64,000 nucleotides of DNA, taken from assembly GCA_950106755.1 (NCBI GenBank), contig CATNNA010000008.1, positions 1,302,001 to 1,366,000 on the forward strand, read 5' to 3'. Positions 1 to 13,200 of this stretch are shown one piece after another. The notes below the pieces were generated by a model that saw only the letters and a program-made list of their open reading frames with translations, did not search any database and was not told the origin of the DNA. The first letter of the stretch is position 1, and each line of letters starts with the position of its first letter. This DNA is from Climacium dendroides. Its lineage: Eukaryota; Streptophyta; Bryopsida; Hypnales; Climaciaceae. The translations under genes and the position numbers were made by a program.

Positions 1-365
1 GACTATCTCTATTTGGAATTCTCGCGCATTCCCTTCGAATTAAGACCATACAATAAGTTGTTACAAATAGTTTGAAAGTGATATCTTGCAACAGTTGGGT
101 TTGTCAAGTTTTCTTGCTTTCATTTTCCTACGTGCAATGTCTATGAGGTTTGAAATGATGGAGGCCCTCAAAGTGCAAGGCAAGCCGAATTCAATCTTGT
201 TGAATTTGTCACGCATTGCCTTCACATTTTCTCCTCGAATTACCATGTTGCAACAACAAAGGGATGGCTTGGAGCATTGGCAATTTCTACATTGCTTGGC
301 TTTCATATTTGTACGAGCAATGTGCATGAGATTTGAAGTTTGGGCAACAAAATACAAGGCAATGT
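1..365. repeat. Representative satellite unit, an ancient dimer of ~182-bp halves
   Basis: The unit contains two related halves. Block 118-154 aligns without gaps to 301-337 with 30 of 37 identical bases, at an offset of 183 bp. Other matching landmarks are GCGCATT at 24 with ACGCATT at 211 (offset 187), GCAATGT at 134 and 317 (offset 183), and CAAGGCAA at 176 and 355 (offset 179). The drifting offset means small indels accumulated after the halves diverged. The basic monomer is therefore about 182 bp, close to the ~180-bp monomer common in plant centromeric satellites, and the homogenised unit is now the dimer. Confidence 0.85.
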
Positions 366-2920
366 GACTATCTCTATTTGAAATTCTCGCGCATTCCCTT
401 CGAATTTAGACCATACAATAAGTTGTTACAAATAGTTTGAAAGTGATATCTTGCAACAGTTGGGTTTGTCAAGTTTTCTTGCTTTCATTTTCCTACATGC
501 AATGTCTATGAGGTTTGAAATGATGGAGGCCCTCAAAGTGCAAGGCAAGCCGAATTCAATCTTGTTGAATTTGTCACGCATTGCCTTCACATTTTCTCCT
601 CGAATTACCATGTTGCAACAACAAAGGGATGGCTTGGAGCATTGGCAATTTCTACATTGCTTGGCTTTCATATTTGTACGAGCAATGTGCATGAGATTTG
701 AAGTTTGGGCAACAAAATACAAGGCAATGTGACTATCTCTATTTGAAATTCTCGCGCATTTCCTTCCAATTTAGACCATACAATAAGTTGTTACAAATAG
801 TTTGAAAGTGATATCTTGCAACAGTTGGGTTTGTCAAGTTTTCTTGCTTTCATTTTCCTACGTGCAATGTCTATGAGGTTTGAAATGATGGAGGCCCTCA
901 AAGTGCAAGGCAAGCCGAATTCAATCTTGTTGAATTTGTCACGCATTGCCTTCACATTTTCTCCTCGAATTACCATGTTGCAACAACAAAGGGATGGCTT
1001 GGAGCATTGGCACCTTCTACATTGCTTGGCTTTCATATTTGTATGAGCAATGTGCATGAGATTTGAAGTTTGGGCAACAAAATACAAGGCAATGTGACTA
1101 TCTCTATTTGAAATTCTCGCGCATTCCCTTCGAATTTAGACCATACAATAAGTTGTTACAAATAGTTTGAAAGTGATATCTTGCAACAGTTGGGTTTGTC
1201 AAGTTTTCTTGCTTTCATTTTCCTACATGCAATGTCTATGAGGTTTGAAATGATGGAGGCCCTCAAAGTGCAAGGGAAGCCGAATTCAATCTTGTTGAAT
1301 TTGTCACGCATTGCCTTCACATTTTCTCCTCGAATTACCATGTTGCAACAACAAAGGGATGGCTTGGAGCATTGGCAATTTCTACATTGCTTGGCTTTCA
1401 TATTTGTACGAGCAATGTGCATGAGATTTGAAGTTTGGGCAACAAAATACAAGGCAATGTGACTATCTCTATTTGAAATTCTCGCGCATTCCCTTCGAAT
1501 TTAGACCATACAATAAGTTGTTACAAATAGTTTGAAAGTGATATCTTGCAACAGTTGGGTTTGTCAAGTTTTCTTGCTTTCATTTTCCTACATGCAATGT
1601 CTATGAGGTTTGAAATGATGGAGGCCCTCAAAGTGCAAGGCAAGCCGAATTCAATCTTGTTGAATTTGTCACGCATTGCCTTCACATTTTCTCCTCGAAT
1701 TACCATGTTGCAACAACAAAGGGATGGCTTGGAGCATTGGCAATTTCTACATTGCTTGGCTTTCATATTTGTACGAGCAATGTGCATGAGATTTGAAGTT
1801 TGGGCAACAAAATACAAGGCAATGTGACTATCTCTATTTGGAATTCTCGCGCATTCCCTTCGAATTAAGACCATACAATAAGTTGTTACAAATAGTTTGA
1901 AAGTGATATCTTGCAACAGTTGGGTTTGTCAAGTTTTCTTGCTTTCATTTTCCTACGTGCAATGTCTATGAGGTTTGAAATGATGGAGGCCCTCAAAGTG
2001 CAAGGCAAGCCGAATTCAATCTTGTTGAATTTGTCACGCATTGCCTTCACATTTTCTCCTCGAATTACCATGTTGCAACAACAAAGGGATGGCTTGGAGC
2101 ATTGGCAATTTCTACATTGCTTGGCTTTCATATTTGTACGAGCAATGTGCATGAGATTTGAAGTTTGGGCAACAAAATACAAGGCAATGTGACTATCTCT
2201 ATTTGAAATTCTCGCGCATTCCCTTCGAATTTAGACCATACAATAAGTTGTTACAAATAGTTTGAAAGTGATATCTTGCAACAGTTGGGTTTGTCAAGTT
2301 TTCTTGCTTTCATTTTCCTACATGCAATGTCTATGAGGTTTGAAATGATGGAGGCCCTCAAAGTGCAAGGCAAGCCGAATTCAATCTTGTTGAATTTGTC
2401 ACGCATTGCCTTCACATTTTCTCCTCGAATTACCATGTTGCAACAACAAAGGGATGGCTTGGAGCATTGGCAATTTCTACATTGCTTGGCTTTCATATTT
2501 GTACGAGCAATGTGCATGAGATTTGAAGTTTGGGCAACAAAATACAAGGCAATGTGACTATCTCTATTTGAAATTCTCGCGCATTTCCTTCCAATTTAGA
2601 CCATACAATAAGTTGTTACAAATAGTTTGAAAGTGATATCTTGCAACAGTTGGGTTTGTCAAGTTTTCTTGCTTTCATTTTCCTACGTGCAATGTCTATG
2701 AGGTTTGAAATGATGGAGGCCCTCAAAGTGCAAGGCAAGCCGAATTCAATCTTGTTGAATTTGTCACGCATTGCCTTCACATTTTCTCCTCGAATTACCA
2801 TGTTGCAACAACAAAGGGATGGCTTGGAGCATTGGCACCTTCTACATTGCTTGGCTTTCATATTTGTATGAGCAATGTGCATGAGATTTGAAGTTTGGGC
2901 AACAAAATACAAGGCAATGT
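1..2920. repeat. 1,825-bp higher-order duplication (units 1-3 repeated as units 6-8)
   Basis: Units starting at 1, 366 and 731 reappear in the same order at 1,826, 2,191 and 2,556, an offset of 1,825 bp (five units). Shared diagnostics include TTGGAATTC with AATTAAGACC in the first unit of each set, and CATTTCCTTCC with GTATGAGC in the third. The match breaks at the next unit: the unit at 2,921 has CTTCCAAC and GTAAGCTG, which the unit at 1,096 lacks. Confidence 0.8.
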
Positions 2921-3650
2921 GACTATCTCTATTTGAAATTCTCGCGCATTCCCTTCGAATTTAGACCATACAATAAGTTGTTACAAATAGTTTGAAAGTG
3001 ATATCTTCCAACAGTTGGGTTTGTCAAGTTTTCTTGCTTTCATTTTCCTACATGCAATGTCTATGAGGTTTGAAATGATGGAGGCCCTCAAAGTGCAAGG
3101 TAAGCTGAATTCAATCTTGTTGAATTTGTCACGCATTGCCTTCACATTTTCTCCTCCAATTACCATGTTGCAACAACAAAGGGATGGCTTGGAGCATTGG
3201 CACCTTCTACATTGCCTCGCTTTCATATTTGTACGAGCAATGTGCATGAGATTTGAAGTTTGGGCAACAAAATACAAGGCAATGTGACTATCTCTATTTG
3301 AAATTCTCGCGCATTCCCTTCGAATTTAGACCATACAATAAGTTGTTACAAATAGTTTGAAAGTGATATCTTGCAACAGTTGGGTTTGTCAAGTTTTCTT
3401 GCTTTCATTTTCCTACGTGCAATGTCTATGAGGTTTGAAATGATGGAGGCCCTCAAAGTGCAAGGTAAGCCGAATTCAATCTTGTTGAATTTGTCACGCA
3501 TTGCCTTCACATTTTCTCCTCGAATTACCATGTTGCAACAACAAAGGGATGGCTTGGAGCATTGGCAACTTCTACATTGCTTGGCTTTCATATTTGTACG
3601 AGCAATGTGCATGAGATTTGAAGTTTGGGCAACAAAATACAAGGCAATGT

Positions 3651-3978
3651 GACTATCTCTATTTGAAATTCTCGCGCATTTCCTTCCAATTTAGACCATA
3701 CAATAAGTTGGGTTTGTCAAGTTTTCTTGCTTTCATTTTCCTACGTGCAATGTCTATGAGGTTTGAAATGATGGAGGCCCTCAAAGTGCAAGGTAAGCCG
3801 AATTCAATCTTGTTGAATTTGTCACGCATTGCCTTCACATTTTCTCCTCCAATTACCATGTTGCAACAACAAAGGGATGGCTTGGAGCATTGGCACCTTC
3901 TACATTGCCTCGCTTTCATATTTGTACGAGCAATGTGCATGAGATTTGAAGTTTGGGCAACAAAATACAAGGCAATGT
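3651..3978. repeat. Satellite unit shortened to 328 bp by a 37-bp deletion
   Basis: This is the only substantially shortened internal unit. AATAAGTTG at 3,702-3,710 runs directly into GGTTTGTC, whereas other units have 37 more bases between these motifs. In a full unit GTTG occurs at both ends of the missing segment, so the deletion fits slippage or recombination between 4-bp direct repeats. Confidence 0.95.
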
Positions 3979-6900
3979 GACTATCTCTATTTGGAATTCT
4001 CGCGCATTCCCTTCGAATTAAGACCATACAATAAGTTGTTACAAATAGTTTGAAAGTGATATCTTGCAACAGTTGGGTTTGTCAAGTTTTCTTGCTTTCA
4101 TTTTCCTACATGCAATGTCTATGAGGTTTGAAATGATGGAGGCCCTCAAAGTGCAAGGGAAGCCGAATTCAATCTTGTTGAATTTGTCACGCATTGCCTT
4201 CACATTTTCTCCTCGAATTACCATGTTGCAACAACAAAGGGATGGCTTGGAGCATTGGCAATTTCTACATTGCTTGGCTTTCATATTTGTACGAGCAATG
4301 TGCATGAGATTTGAAGTTTGGGCAACAAAATACAAGGCAATGTGACTATCTCTATTTGAAATTCTCGCGCATTCCCTTCGAATTTAGACCATACAATAAG
4401 TTGTTACAAATAGTTTGAAAGTGATATCTTCCAACAGTTGGGTTTGTCAAGTTTTCTTGCTTTCATTTTCCTACATGCAATGTCTATGAGGTTTGAAATG
4501 ATGGAGGCCCTCAAAGTGCAAGGCAAGCCGAATTCAATCTTGTTGAATTTGTCACGCATTGCCTTCACATTTTCTCCTCGAATTACCATGTTGCAACAAC
4601 AAAGGGATGGCTTGGAGCATTGGCAATTTCTACATTGCTTGGCTTTCATATTTGTACGAGCAATGTGCATGAGATTTGAAGTTTGGGCAACAAAATACAA
4701 GGCAATGTGACTATCTCTATTTGGAATTCTCGCGCATTCCCTTCGAATTAAGACCATACAATAAGTTGTTACAAATAGTTTGAAAGTGATATCTTGCAAC
4801 AGTTGGGTTTGTCAAGTTTTCTTGCTTTCATTTTCCTACGTGCAATGTCTATGAGGTTTGAAATGATGGAGGCCCTCAAAGTGCAAGGCAAGCCGAATTC
4901 AATCTTGTTGAATTTGTCACGCATTGCCTTCACATTTTCTCCTCCAATTACCATGTTGCAACAACAAAGGGATGGCTTGGAGCATTGGCAATTTCTACAT
5001 TGCTTGGCTTTCATATTTGTACGAGCAATGTGCATGAGATTTGAAGTTTGGGCAACAAAATACAAGGCAATGTGACTATCTCTATTTGAAATTCTCGCGC
5101 ATTCCCTTCGAATTTAGACCATACAATAAGTTGTTACAAATAGTTTGAAAGTGATATCTTGCAACAGTTGGGTTTGTCAAGTTTTCTTGCTTTCATTTTC
5201 CTACATGCAATGTCTATGAGGTTTGAAATGATGGAGGCCCTCAAAGTGCAAGGCAAGCCGAATTCAATCTTGTTGAATTTGTCACGCATTGCCTTCACAT
5301 TTTCTCCTCGAATTACCATGTTGCAACAACAAAGGGATGGCTTGGAGCATTGGCAATTTCTACATTGCTTGGCTTTCATATTTGTACGAGCAATGTGCAT
5401 GAGATTTGAAGTTTGGGCAACAAAATACAAGGCAATGTGACTATCTCTATTTGAAATTCTCGCGCATTCCCTTCGAATTTAGACCATACAATAAGTTGTT
5501 ACAAATAGTTTGAAAGTGATATCTTCCAACAGTTGGGTTTGTCAAGTTTTCTTGCTTTCATTTTCCTACATGCAATGTCTATGAGGTTTGAAATGATGGA
5601 GGCCCTCAAAGTGCAAGGTAAGCCGAATTCAATCTTGTTGAATTTGTCACGCATTGCCTTCACATTTTCTCCTCCAATTACCATGTTGCAACAACAAAGG
5701 GATGGCTTGGAGCATTGGCACCTTCTACATTGCCTCGCTTTCATATTTGTACGAGCAATGTGCATGAGATTTGAAGTTTGGGCAACAAAATACAAGGCAA
5801 TGTGACTATCTCTATTTGGAATTCTCGCGCATTCCCTTCGAATTAAGACCATACAATAAGTTGTTACAAATAGTTTGAAAGTGATATCTTCCAACAGTTG
5901 GGTTTGTCAAGTTTTCTTGCTTTCATTTTCCTACATGCAATGTCTATGAGGTTTGAAATGATGGAGGCCCTCAAAGTGCAACGCAAGCCGAATTCAATCT
6001 TGTTGAATTTGTCACGCATTGCCTTCACATTTTCTCCTCGAATTACCATGTTGCAACAACAAAGGGATGGCTTGGAGCATTGGCAACTTCTACATTGCTT
6101 GGCTTTCATATTTGTACGAGCAATGTGCATGAGATTTGAAGTTTGGGCAACAAAATACAAGGCAATGTGACTATCTCTATTTGAAATTCTCGCGCATTTC
6201 CTTCCAATTTAGACCATACAATAAGTTGTTACAAATAGTTTAAAAGTGATATCTTGCAACAGTTGGGTTTGTCAAGTTTTCTTGCTTTCATTTTCCTACG
6301 TGCAATGTCTATGAGGTTTGAAATGATGGAGGCCCTCAAAGTGCAAGGCAAGCCGAATTCAATCTTGTTGAATTTGTCACGCATTGCCTTCACATTTTCT
6401 CCTCGAATTACCATGTTGCGACAACAAAGGGATGGCTTGGAGCATTGGCACCTTCTACATTGCTTGGCTTTCATATTTGTATGAGCAATGTGCATGAGAT
6501 TTGAAGTTTGGGCAACAAAATACAAGGCAATGTGACTATCTCTATTTGAAATTCTCGCGCATTCCCTTCGAATTTAGACCATACAATAAGTTGTTACAAA
6601 TAGTTTGAAAGTGATATCTTCCAACAGTTGGGTTTGTCAAGTTTTCTTGCTTTCATTTTCCTACATGCAATGTCTATGAGGTTTGAAATGATGGAGGCCC
6701 TCAAAGTGCAAGGTAAGCCGAATTCAATCTTGTTGAATTTGTCACGCATTGCCTTCACATTTTCTCCTCCAATTACCATGTTGCAACAACAAAGGGATGG
6801 CTTGGAGCATTGGCACCTTCTACATTGCCTCGCTTTCATATTTGTACGAGCAATGTGCATGAGATTTGAAGTTTGGGCAACAAAATACAAGGCAATGTGA

Positions 6901-7263
6901 CTATCTCTATTTGAAATTCTCGCGCATTCCCTTCGAATTTAGACCATACAATAAGTTGTTACAAATAGTTTGAAAGTGATATCTTCCAACAGTTGGGTTT
7001 GTCAAGTTTTCTTGCTTTCATTTTCCTACATGCAATGTCTATGAGGTTTGAAATGATGGAGGCCCTCAAAGTGCAAGGTAAGCTGAATTCAATCTTGTTG
7101 AATTTGTCACGCATTGCCTTCACATTTTTTCCTCCAATTACCATGTTGCAACAACAAAGGGATGGCTTGGAGCATTGGCACCTTCTACATTGCCTCGCTT
7201 TCATATTTGTACGAGCAATGTGCATGAGATTTGAAGTTTGGGCAACAAAATACAAGGCAATGT

Positions 7264-10200
7264 GACTATCTCTATTTGAAATTCTCGCGCATTCCCTTCG
7301 AATTTAGACCATACAATAAGTTGTTACAAATAGTTTGAAAGTGATATCTTGCAACAGTTGGGTTTGTCAAGTTTTCTTGCTTTCATTTTCCTACGTGCAA
7401 TGTCTATGAGGTTTGAAATGATGGAGGCCCTCAAAGTGCAAGGTAAGCCGAATTCAATCTTGTTGAATTTGTCACGCATTGCCTTCACATTTTCTCCTCG
7501 AATTACCATGTTGCAACAACAAAGGGATGGCTTGGAGCATTGGCAACTTCTACATTGCTTGGCTTTCATATTTGTACGAGCAATGTGCATGAGATTTGAA
7601 GTTTGGGCAACAAAATACAAGGCAATGTGACTATCTCTATTTGAAATTCTCGCGCATTTCCTTCCAATTTAGACCATACAATAAGTTGTTACAAATAGTT
7701 TGAAAGTGATATCTTGCAACAGTTGGGTTTGTCAAGTTTTCTTGCTTTCATTTTCCTACGTGCAATGTCTATGAGGTTTGAAATGATGGAGGCCCTCAAA
7801 GTGCAAGGCAAGCCGAATTCAATCTTGTTGAATTTGTCACGCATTGCCTTCACATTTTCTCCTCGAATTACCATGTTGCAACAACAAAGGGATGGCTTGG
7901 AGCATTGGCACCTTCTACATTGCTTGGCTTTCATATTTGTATGAGCAATGTGCATGAGATTTGAAGTTTGGGCAACAAAATACAAGGCAATGTGACTATC
8001 TCTATTTGAAATTCTCGCGCATTCCCTTCGAATTTAGACCATACAATAAGTTGTTACAAATAGTTTGAAAGTGATATCTTCCAACAGTTGGGTTTGTCAA
8101 GTTTTCTTGCTTTCATTTTCCTACATGCAATGTCTATGAGGTTTGAAATGATGGAGGCCCTCAAAGTGCAAGGTAAGCCGAATTCAATCTTGTTGAATTT
8201 GTCACGCATTGCCTTCACATTTTCTCCTCCAATTACCATGTTGCAACAACAAAGGGATGGCTTGGAGCATTGGCACCTTCTACATTGCCTCGCTTTCATA
8301 TTTGTACGAGCAATGTGCATGAGATTTGAAGTTTGGGCAACAAAATACAAGGCAATGTGACTATCTCTATTTGAAATTCTCGCGCATTCCCTTCGAATTT
8401 AGACCATACAATAAGTTGTTACAAATAGTTTGAAAGTGATATCTTGCAACAGTTGGGTTTGTCAAGTTTTCTTGCTTTCATTTTCCTACATGCAATGTCT
8501 ATGAGGTTTGAAATGATGGAGGCCCTCAAAGTGCAAGGTAAGCCGAATTCAATCTTGTTGAATTTGTCACGCATTGCCTTCACATTTTCTCCTCGAATTA
8601 CCATGTTGCAACAACAAAGGGATGGCTTGGAGCATTGGCAACTTCTACATTGCTTGGCTTTCATATTTGTACGAGCAATGTGCATGAGATTTGAAGTTTG
8701 GGCAACAAAATACAAGGCAATGTGACTATCTCTATTTGGAATTCTCGCGCATTCCCTTCGAATTTAGACCATACAATAAGTTGTTACAAATAGTTTGAAA
8801 GTGATATCTTGCAACAGTTGGGTTTGTCAAGTTTTCTTGCTTTCATTTTCCTACGTGCAATGTCTATGAGGTTTGAAATGATGGAGGCCCTCAAAGTGCA
8901 AGGCAAGCCGAATTCAATCTTGTTGAATTTGTCACGCATTGCCTTCACATTTTCTCCTCGAATTACCATGTTGCAACAACAAAGGGATGGCTTGGAGCAT
9001 TGGCAACTTCTACATTGCTTGGCTTTCATATTTGTACGAGCAATGTGCATGAGATTTGAAGTTTGGGCAACAAAATACAAGGCAATGTGACTATCTCTAT
9101 TTGAAATTCTCGCGCATTCCCTTCGAATTTAGACCATACAATAAGTTGTTACAAATTGTTTGAAAGTGATATCTTCCAACAGTTGGGTTTGTCAAGTTTT
9201 CTTGCTTTCATTTTCCTACATGCAATGTCTATGAGGTTTGAAATGATGGAGGCCCTCAAAGTGCAAGGTAAGCCGAATTCAATCTTGTTGAATTTGTCAC
9301 GCATTGCCTTCACATTTTCTCCTCCAATTACCATGTTGCAACAACAAAGGGATGGCTTGGAGCATTGGCACCTTCTACATTGCCTCGCTTTCATATTTGT
9401 ACGAGCAATGTGCATGAGATTTGAAGTTTGGGCAACAAAATACAAGGCAATGTGACTATCTCTATTTGAAATTCTCGCGCATTCCCTTCGAATTTAGACC
9501 ATACAATAAGTTGTTACAAATAGTTTGAAAGTGATATCTTGCAACAGTTGGGTTTGTCAAGTTTTCTTGCTTTCATTTTCCTACGTGCAATGTCTATGAG
9601 GTTTGAAATGATGGAGGCCCTCAAAGTGCAAGGTAAGCCGAATTCAATCTTGTTGAATTTGTCACGCATTGCCTTCACATTTTCTCCTCGAATTACCATG
9701 TTGCAACAACAAAGGGATGGCTTGGAGCATTGGCAACTTCTACATTGCTTGGCTTTCATATTTGTACGAGCAATGTGCATGAGATTTGAAGTTTGGGCAA
9801 CAAAATACAAGGCAATGTGACTATCTCTATTTGAAATTCTCGCGCATTTCCTTCCAATTTAGACCATACAATAAGTTGTTACAAATAGTTTGAAAGTGAT
9901 ATCTTGCAACAGTTGGGTTTGTCAAGTTTTCTTGCTTTCATTTTCCTACGTGCAATGTCTATGAGGTTTGAAATGATGGAGGCCCTCAAAGTGCAAGGCA
10001 AGCCGAATTCAATCTTGTTGAATTTGTCACGCATTGCCTTCACATTTTCTCCTCGAATTACCATGTTGCAACAACAAAGGGATGGCTTGGAGCATTGGCA
10101 CCTTCTACATTGCTTGGCTTTCATATTTGTATGAGCAATGTGCATGAGATTTGAAGTTTGGGCAACAAAATACAAGGCAATGTGACTATCTCTATTTGAA

Positions 10201-13200
10201 ATTCTCGCGCATTCCCTTCGAATTTAGACCATACAATAAGTTGTTACAAATAGTTTGAAAGTGATATCTTCCAACAGTTGGGTTTGTCAAGTTTTCTTGC
10301 TTTCATTTTCCTACATGCAATGTCTATGAGGTTTGAAATGATGGAGGCCCTCAAAGTGCAAGGTAAGCCGAATTCAATCTTGTTGAATTTGTCACGCATT
10401 GCCTTCACATTTTCTCCTCCAATTACCATGTTGCAACAACAAAGGGATGGCTTGGAGCATTGGCACCTTCTACATTGCCTCGCTTTCATATTTGTACGAG
10501 CAATGTGCATGAGATTTGAAGTTTGGGCAACAAAATACAAGGCAATGTGACTATCTCTATTTGAAATTCTCGCGCATTCCCTTCGAATTTAGACCATACA
10601 ATAAGTTGTTACAAATAGTTTGAAAGTGATATCTTGCAACAGTTGGGTTTGTCAAGTTTTCTTGCTTTCATTTTCCTACATGCAATGTCTATGAGGTTTG
10701 AAATGATGGAGGCCCTCAAAGTGCAAGGTAAGCCGAATTCAATCTTGTTGAATTTGTCACGCATTGCCTTCACATTTTCTCCTCGAATTACCATGTTGCA
10801 ACAACAAAGGGATGGCTTGGAGCATTGGCAACTTCTACATTGCTTGGCTTTCATATTTTTACGAGCAATGTGCATGAGATTTGAAGTTTGGGCAACAAAA
10901 TACAAGGCAATGTGACTATCTCTATTTGGAATTCTCGCGCATTCCCTTCGAATTTAGACCATACAATAAGTTGTTACAAATAGTTTGAAAGTGATATCTT
11001 GCAACAGTTGGGTTTGTCAAGTTTTCTTGCTTTCATTTTCCTACGTGCAATGTCTATGAGGTTTGAAATGATGGAGGCCCTCAAAGTGCAAGGCAAGCCG
11101 AATTCAATCTTGTTGAATTTGTCACGCATTGCCTTCACATTTTCTCCTCGAATTACCATGTTGCAACAACAAAGGGATGGCTTGGAGCATTGGCAACTTC
11201 TACATTGCTTGGCTTTCATATTTGTACGAGCAATGTGCATGAGATTTGAAGTTTGGGCAACAAAATACAAGGCAATGTGACTATCTCTATTTGGAATTCT
11301 CGCGCATTCCCTTCGAATTTAGACCATACAATAAGTTGTTACAAATTGTTTGAAAGTGATATCTTCCAACAGTTGGGTTTGTCAAGTTTTCTTGCTTTCA
11401 TTTTCCTACATGCAATGTCTATGAGGTTTGAAATGATGGAGGCCCTCAAAGTGCAAGGTAAGCCGAATTCAATCTTGTTGAATTTGTCACGCATTGCCTT
11501 CACATTTTCTCCTCCAATTACCATGTTGCAACAACAAAGGGATGGCTTGGAGCATTGGCACCTTCTACATTGCCTCGCTTTCATATTTGTACGAGCAATG
11601 TGCATGAGATTTGAAGTTTGGGCAACAAAATACAAGGCAATGTGACTATCTCTATTTGAAATTCTCGCGCATTCCCTTCGAATTTAGACCATACAATAAG
11701 TTGTTACAAATAGTTTGAAAGTGATATCTTGCAACAGTTGGGTTTGTCAAGTTTTCTTGCTTTCATTTTCCTACGTGCAATGTCTATGAGGTTTGAAATG
11801 ATGGAGGCCCTCAAAGTGCAAGGTAAGCCGAATTCAATCTTGTTGAATTTGTCACGCATTGCCTTCACATTTTCTCCTCGAATTACCATGTTGCAACAAC
11901 AAAGGGATGGCTTGGAGCATTGGCAACTTCTACATTGCTTGGCTTTCATATTTGTACGAGCAATGTGCATGAGATTTGAAGTTTGGGCAACAAAATACAA
12001 GGCAATGTGACTATCTCTATTTGAAATTCTCGCGCATTCCCTTCGAATTTAGACCATACAATAAGTTGTTACAAATAGTTTGAAAGTGATATCTTGCAAC
12101 AGTTGGGTTTGTCAAGTTTTCTTGCTTTCATTTTCCTACATGCAATGTCTATGAGGTTTGAAATGATGGAGGCCCTCAAAGTGCAAGGTAAGCCGAATTC
12201 AATCTTGTTGAATTTGTCACGCATTGCCTTCACATTTTCTCCTCCAATTACCATGTTGCAACAACAAAGGGATGGCTTGGAGCATTGGCACCTTCTACAT
12301 TGCCTCGCTTTCATATTTGTACGAGCAATGTGCATGAGATTTGAAGTTTGGGCAACAAAATACAAGGCAATGTGACTATCTCTATTTGAAATTCTCGCGC
12401 ATTCCCTTCGAATTTAGACCATACAATAAGTTGTTACAAATAGTTTGAAAGTGATATCTTGCAACAGTTGGGTTTGTCAAGTTTTCTTGCTTTCATTTTC
12501 CTACATGCAATGTCTATGAGGTTTGAAATGATGGAGGCCCTCAAAGTGCAAGGTAAGCCGAATTCAATCTTGTTGAATTTGTCACGCATTGCCTTCACAT
12601 TTTCTCCTCGAATTACCATGTTGCAACAACAAAGGGATGGCTTGGAGCATTGGCAACTTCTACATTGCTTGGCTTTCATATTTGTACGAGCAATGTGCAT
12701 GAGATTTGAAGTTTGGGCAACAAAATACAAGGCAATGTGACTATCTCTATTTGGAATTCTCGCGCATTCCCTTCGAATTTAGACCATACAATAAGTTGTT
12801 ACAAATAGTTTGAAAGTGATATCTTGCAACAGTTGGGTTTGTCAAGTTTTCTTGCTTTCATTTTCCTACGTGCAATGTCTATGAGGTTTGAAATGATGGA
12901 GGCCCTCAAAGTGCAAGGCAAGCCGAATTCAATCTTGTTGAATTTGTCACGCATTGCCTTCACATTTTCTCCTCGAATTACCATGTTGCAACAACAAAGG
13001 GATGGCTTGGAGCATTGGCAACTTCTACATTGCTTGGCTTTCATATTTGTACGAGCAATGTGCATGAGATTTGAAGTTTGGGCAACAAAATACAAGGCAA
13101 TGTGACTATCTCTATTTGAAATTCTCGCGCATTCCCTTCGAATTTAGACCATACAATAAGTTGTTACAAATTGTTTGAAAGTGATATCTTCCAACAGTTG

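Noticed and set aside
31..50. CENP-B-box-like motif around TTCGAATTAAGACC
   Set aside because: Only the TTCG core matches. The CGGG half of the box is absent, and the site varies between units (TTAAGACC or TTTAGACC).
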